This document shows positions 61,301-64,000 of a stretch of DNA of 64,000 bases, piece after piece. How positions within the stretch are numbered: position 1 is the first letter of the stretch; each line of letters opens with the position of its first letter. The notes beneath the pieces are model-generated. The model was not told where the DNA came from and searched no databases. It saw nothing but the letters and a program-made list of their open reading frames with translations. The translations under genes were made by a program, and so were the position numbers. The DNA comes from Fratercula arctica (Eukaryota > Chordata > Aves > Charadriiformes > Alcidae), in assembly GCA_947846985.1 (NCBI GenBank), contig CANTUZ010000004.1, positions 5,446,927-5,510,926 of the forward strand, given 5' to 3'.

Positions 61301-63420
61301 GTTTTTTGGCCTAATTTTTATTTACATAAAGGTACCCATTGTAGCACTATAAAGGGAACTTAAAAATTCATTTAAATATCTTCACTAAAAATGTGGTGAA
61401 TTGAGGAAATCGATCTGCTATTGCCCAATCTATACAAAATACTGAGTACAGTATATAAAAAAAGAAATGAGAGATGTACACTTCTGAGTAGCTCCATGAA
61501 TATAAGGTGTTTTTTCTTTTAAAACACATGCACTTTAAACCTCTTTTGGCATGAAAAGCCATGGGGGTTCATGGCCTGTACTGTCTGCATTGTTGAGGAT
61601 AAGTTGATATGAGCAATTATAGTCATCAGAAGGAGTTTGTATTTTAACCCTATACAGCTATGGCCTGAAACTATGGTTATTGGTGTCACGACATTTCTAT
61701 TCCATGTACTTTGTTCAGACTCATAAAAATTATATATCCATATTTCATTTTACTTAGCTAAGCTAATGGGCCAAATTACCCTAATATATATGTCTTTCAC
61801 TGGCAGCACTGATATAATTTTAGAAGTACTACATACAGTAGGTGATCTGAAATTTGTTCTCGAATCCAGCAGGTCATAGTCTCTCTGAAGCTGATTTCTA
61901 ATGATGTACTATTTGCTTATGTCTGGTATAAGGTATGTTTGCATGAATGGGGTAATAAAAAGCCCATGTAGTCTCTCTCCCAGTTTCAACAAAGAAACTG
62001 CAGCTGATGAGTTTTCTGGTTGTTGTGCAATAGAGATTATGTATCAGTACCAGGAAATGAACAATTCATGTTGTTTCTTTATTACTGTCCAGAAACATTT
62101 TGTTTATATCTGTTCTTGTACTTTGGATGTATATTTTTAACGGCGTACTCCCTTCTTAGACATCTTAAATAAGTCAGCATGTCCTGGCTGCTTTCCCTCT
62201 TGCATAATCCATACAACTGACAATTGTGGAAATAAATCATTAATCTATTGTCTCAAAGTATCTCTGTTTTAATTAATTTAATACATACCATCTCAATCAG
62301 AAGGAGAAAAATCATATTGGAGATGGAGTTCTGATCCCAGTGAAATCAAACAAGGGTTTTGGCACTGACCTCTGTGCAGATAGATAGAATTTCACCATTC
62401 ATGGCATTTATGTGTATTTGTAATTGAAATTTACGCCACTACCAAAGTTACTACGTGTTCATCATCAGAATGGATGGTTTAGATTATAGAGATGGGCTTA
62501 ACTACATATGTAGTTTGTTATGCATCGTACATATGATGAAGTGCAAACAACCTTAATAATGCCTCAGAAAAGCTCTCAGAAACTGCATGTAACTGTGAAA
62601 GAAAGAAAATTACCACATATCTACCAATATCCTTTAAAAATTATTTTCAGACCAGCCATGGATAACCTGCACTCTACTTCAGTTCTTAGGTGGCCTTACT
62701 AACCAGCACAACTAAGAAAACAGGATAAAATATACTTCTTGAAATAAAGACTGTGGAGCATAAAATCCCATATGTTAGATTAGAATTTTTCAACGTGGGG
62801 TCCATAGATGATTAGCAGTCTAGACAGAAATACCAGAAGATCTCCGTAGGGCTGATAAGTCATGTAGGGCTGGCTCATTCATTATTCCCAGAGGCTACAT
62901 ACTATTCAAAAACAAATAAAGTGCTCTAAATTATTTTAAATAATATGTTTTCTACGGAGCTGTTACATAATTGGGTGTGAGAATATACATGAAAAAAATA
63001 TTTATAAAATGCAGTCAGCATACTGATATAGTTTAAGAAACAAAAATGCCATATAAAATACTCTTATTAAAAGGAAATTAAAAAGCAACTGAAAGGGTAA
63101 AATCCTTTCAAGGAAATAATACATAATTTTAAACAGCCTGCAGGCTAAGAGTTCATAGTAAGTTAAAACTATTACAGAGCTCTAAGCCTTCCCTCCAAAA
63201 AAGTTAACACGGTTTAAGAGTAGAATTGAGGAGACTCAGAAAACAAAAAGACAAATAAAACTTCTCTGCAAGGAAACAGTAATTAAACTATCTAAACACA
63301 AATAAAGGAAGCTATGACTGAGCTCTCCACGAATGATATGGAGAAGATGAGGAGGGAACAATAACACAGGAACAAACTGACTCTTAAGAAAATTATAAGG
63401 AACCAACTTTAAAATCAACA
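58371..63420. other. Intergenic region downstream of MYOZ2
   Basis: No exon was recognised on either strand. The next gene in other amniotes is USP53, but I see no USP53 coding sequence here; its promoter may lie beyond the right edge. The region has repeat-like fragments at 60784-60815 (TTAACTTCAATGGGTTTTAG) and 62328-62396 and several AATAAA hexamers without an associated gene. Confidence 0.65.
62328..62396. repeat. Second near full-length copy of the 21343-type repeat
   Basis: The segment starts AGTTCTGATCCCAGTGAAAT, continues CAAACAAGGGTTTTGGCACTG and ends GATAGAATTTCACC. Order and spacing match the copy at 21343-21421 (TCCTGATCCCAGCTAAGTCA, GGGAGCTTTA, AAGGATTTCACC). Both are heavily diverged. 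Confidence 0.4.
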
Positions 63421-63735
63421 GAATAAATACTTTTCCAAGAAATGCCTAGTTGTGGGACATGGTGCTATAGGATGTTGTGGGTCAAAAACTATTAATAGCT
63501 TCAAAATAGGATTAAACAAATTCATAGTGGTAACTATGCTTATTATGGATAATGGCTACTAGTGATCTGAATCTGTGGCTTATCACTGGAAAATAGAAAG
63601 TTGTGTGAGAGGTCACCCCACATTTAGCAGATTTCTTTCTGTAAGTATCTTCTGCTGGGCACTGTCAAAGATCGATAAAAGAAGGATCCGGCAGTCCTGT
63701 GAAATACTTTCTGGCTGTCTTCCAAAAATCATGTG
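63421..63735 (+). mobile_element. CR1-like LINE 3' fragment
   Basis: The phrases follow the order of sauropsid CR1 3' ends: a CTTTTCCAAGAAATGCCTAG segment, GCTATAGGATGTTGTGGGTC, AATAGCTTCAAAATAGGATT, then AAACAAATTCATAG, ATGGCTACTAGTGATCTGAA and, further on, CTGCTGGGCACTGTCAAAGA. In CR1 these correspond to the ...GAACTCGCTGCCAGAGGATGTTGTG..., AAAAGGGATTAGACAAATTCATGG, AATGGCTACTAG and GGCCACTGTCRGAGACAGGATACTGG blocks. The copy is diverged, with no coding part and no visible target-site duplication. It supports a sauropsid host. Confidence 0.65.
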
Positions 63736-64000
63736 TTAAAGTACCATGACAATTCTAGCAAGTGCCATTAGTATAGATGTTTATTAATTTACATCAAAAT
63801 ACCCATTATGGGAGCAGTTAGAGGAAAGCCAATTTCCACATGTGAATGAGAACACTTAAAAGCTAAGTCAGAACCAGAGAGCGCCAGGGTTAACTTAAAA
63901 CCTCCCACACAGAGTATGGGCGCTGCAGGGAACACAAAAGCCTGACCTCAGCTACGCCTTTGGCAAGAGTCCTGATCCTATGCAGTGAGACCTCACCCTC

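Noticed and set aside
62786..62860. Possible DNA-transposon end (TTTTTCAACGTGGGGTCCATAG)
   Set aside because: It recalls GGTCCATGGACC-type repeat ends, but similarity is too short and no second end was found.
63840..64000. Start of a CpG island or USP53 first exon at the right edge
   Set aside because: Only a handful of CpGs are present and no coding sequence or donor can be recognised before the window ends.

Overview
This is a vertebrate nuclear-genome window. It is AT-rich, with intron-split genes, GT-AG splice sites and AATAAA poly(A) signals. Both genes present are striated/smooth-muscle cytoskeletal genes on the + strand: the 3' end of SYNPO2 (synaptopodin-2/myopodin), then a complete MYOZ2 (myozenin-2/calsarcin-1) coding region. 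The same order and orientation (SYNPO2, MYOZ2, then USP53) is known from human 4q26. Compact introns, few recognisable transposons, a CR1-like LINE 3' end near the right edge and very old MIR-like SINE remnants point to a sauropsid, most likely a bird. A turtle or crocodilian cannot be excluded by eye.

Layout. 1-1125: the end of the large proline-rich SYNPO2 exon, open from the first base, ending in a stop that closes the shorter isoform. 1096-15170: intron of the longer SYNPO2 isoform, which also holds the 3' UTR of the short isoform. 15171-15737: alternative terminal SYNPO2 exon, joined in frame to a donor inside the large exon. 15738 to about 16615: its 3' UTR. About 16.6-39.3 kb: intergenic, with only decayed repeats, hairpin-like motifs and chance ORFs. 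About 39.3-39.6 kb: inferred MYOZ2 promoter (TATA-like, TEAD/MCAT-, MEF2- and E-box-type motifs) and a non-coding first exon ending in a strong donor. 40196-58171: five MYOZ2 coding exons that splice into a 263-residue protein. About 58.4-64 kb: intergenic, with a CR1 fragment near 63.4-63.7 kb.

The two genes fit together biologically. SYNPO2 is an actin-, alpha-actinin- and filamin-binding Z-disc/stress-fibre adaptor. MYOZ2 is a Z-disc protein that binds alpha-actinin, filamin C, telethonin and calcineurin. Nothing here looks like a new multigene system. The most unusual items are non-coding: a 74-bp near-identical duplication bracketing MYOZ2 exon 3, a 14-bp triple repeat carrying homeodomain and PAR-bZIP-type motifs, a G27 tract, an 82-nt pure pyrimidine run, and a scattered family of short hairpin-like motifs.
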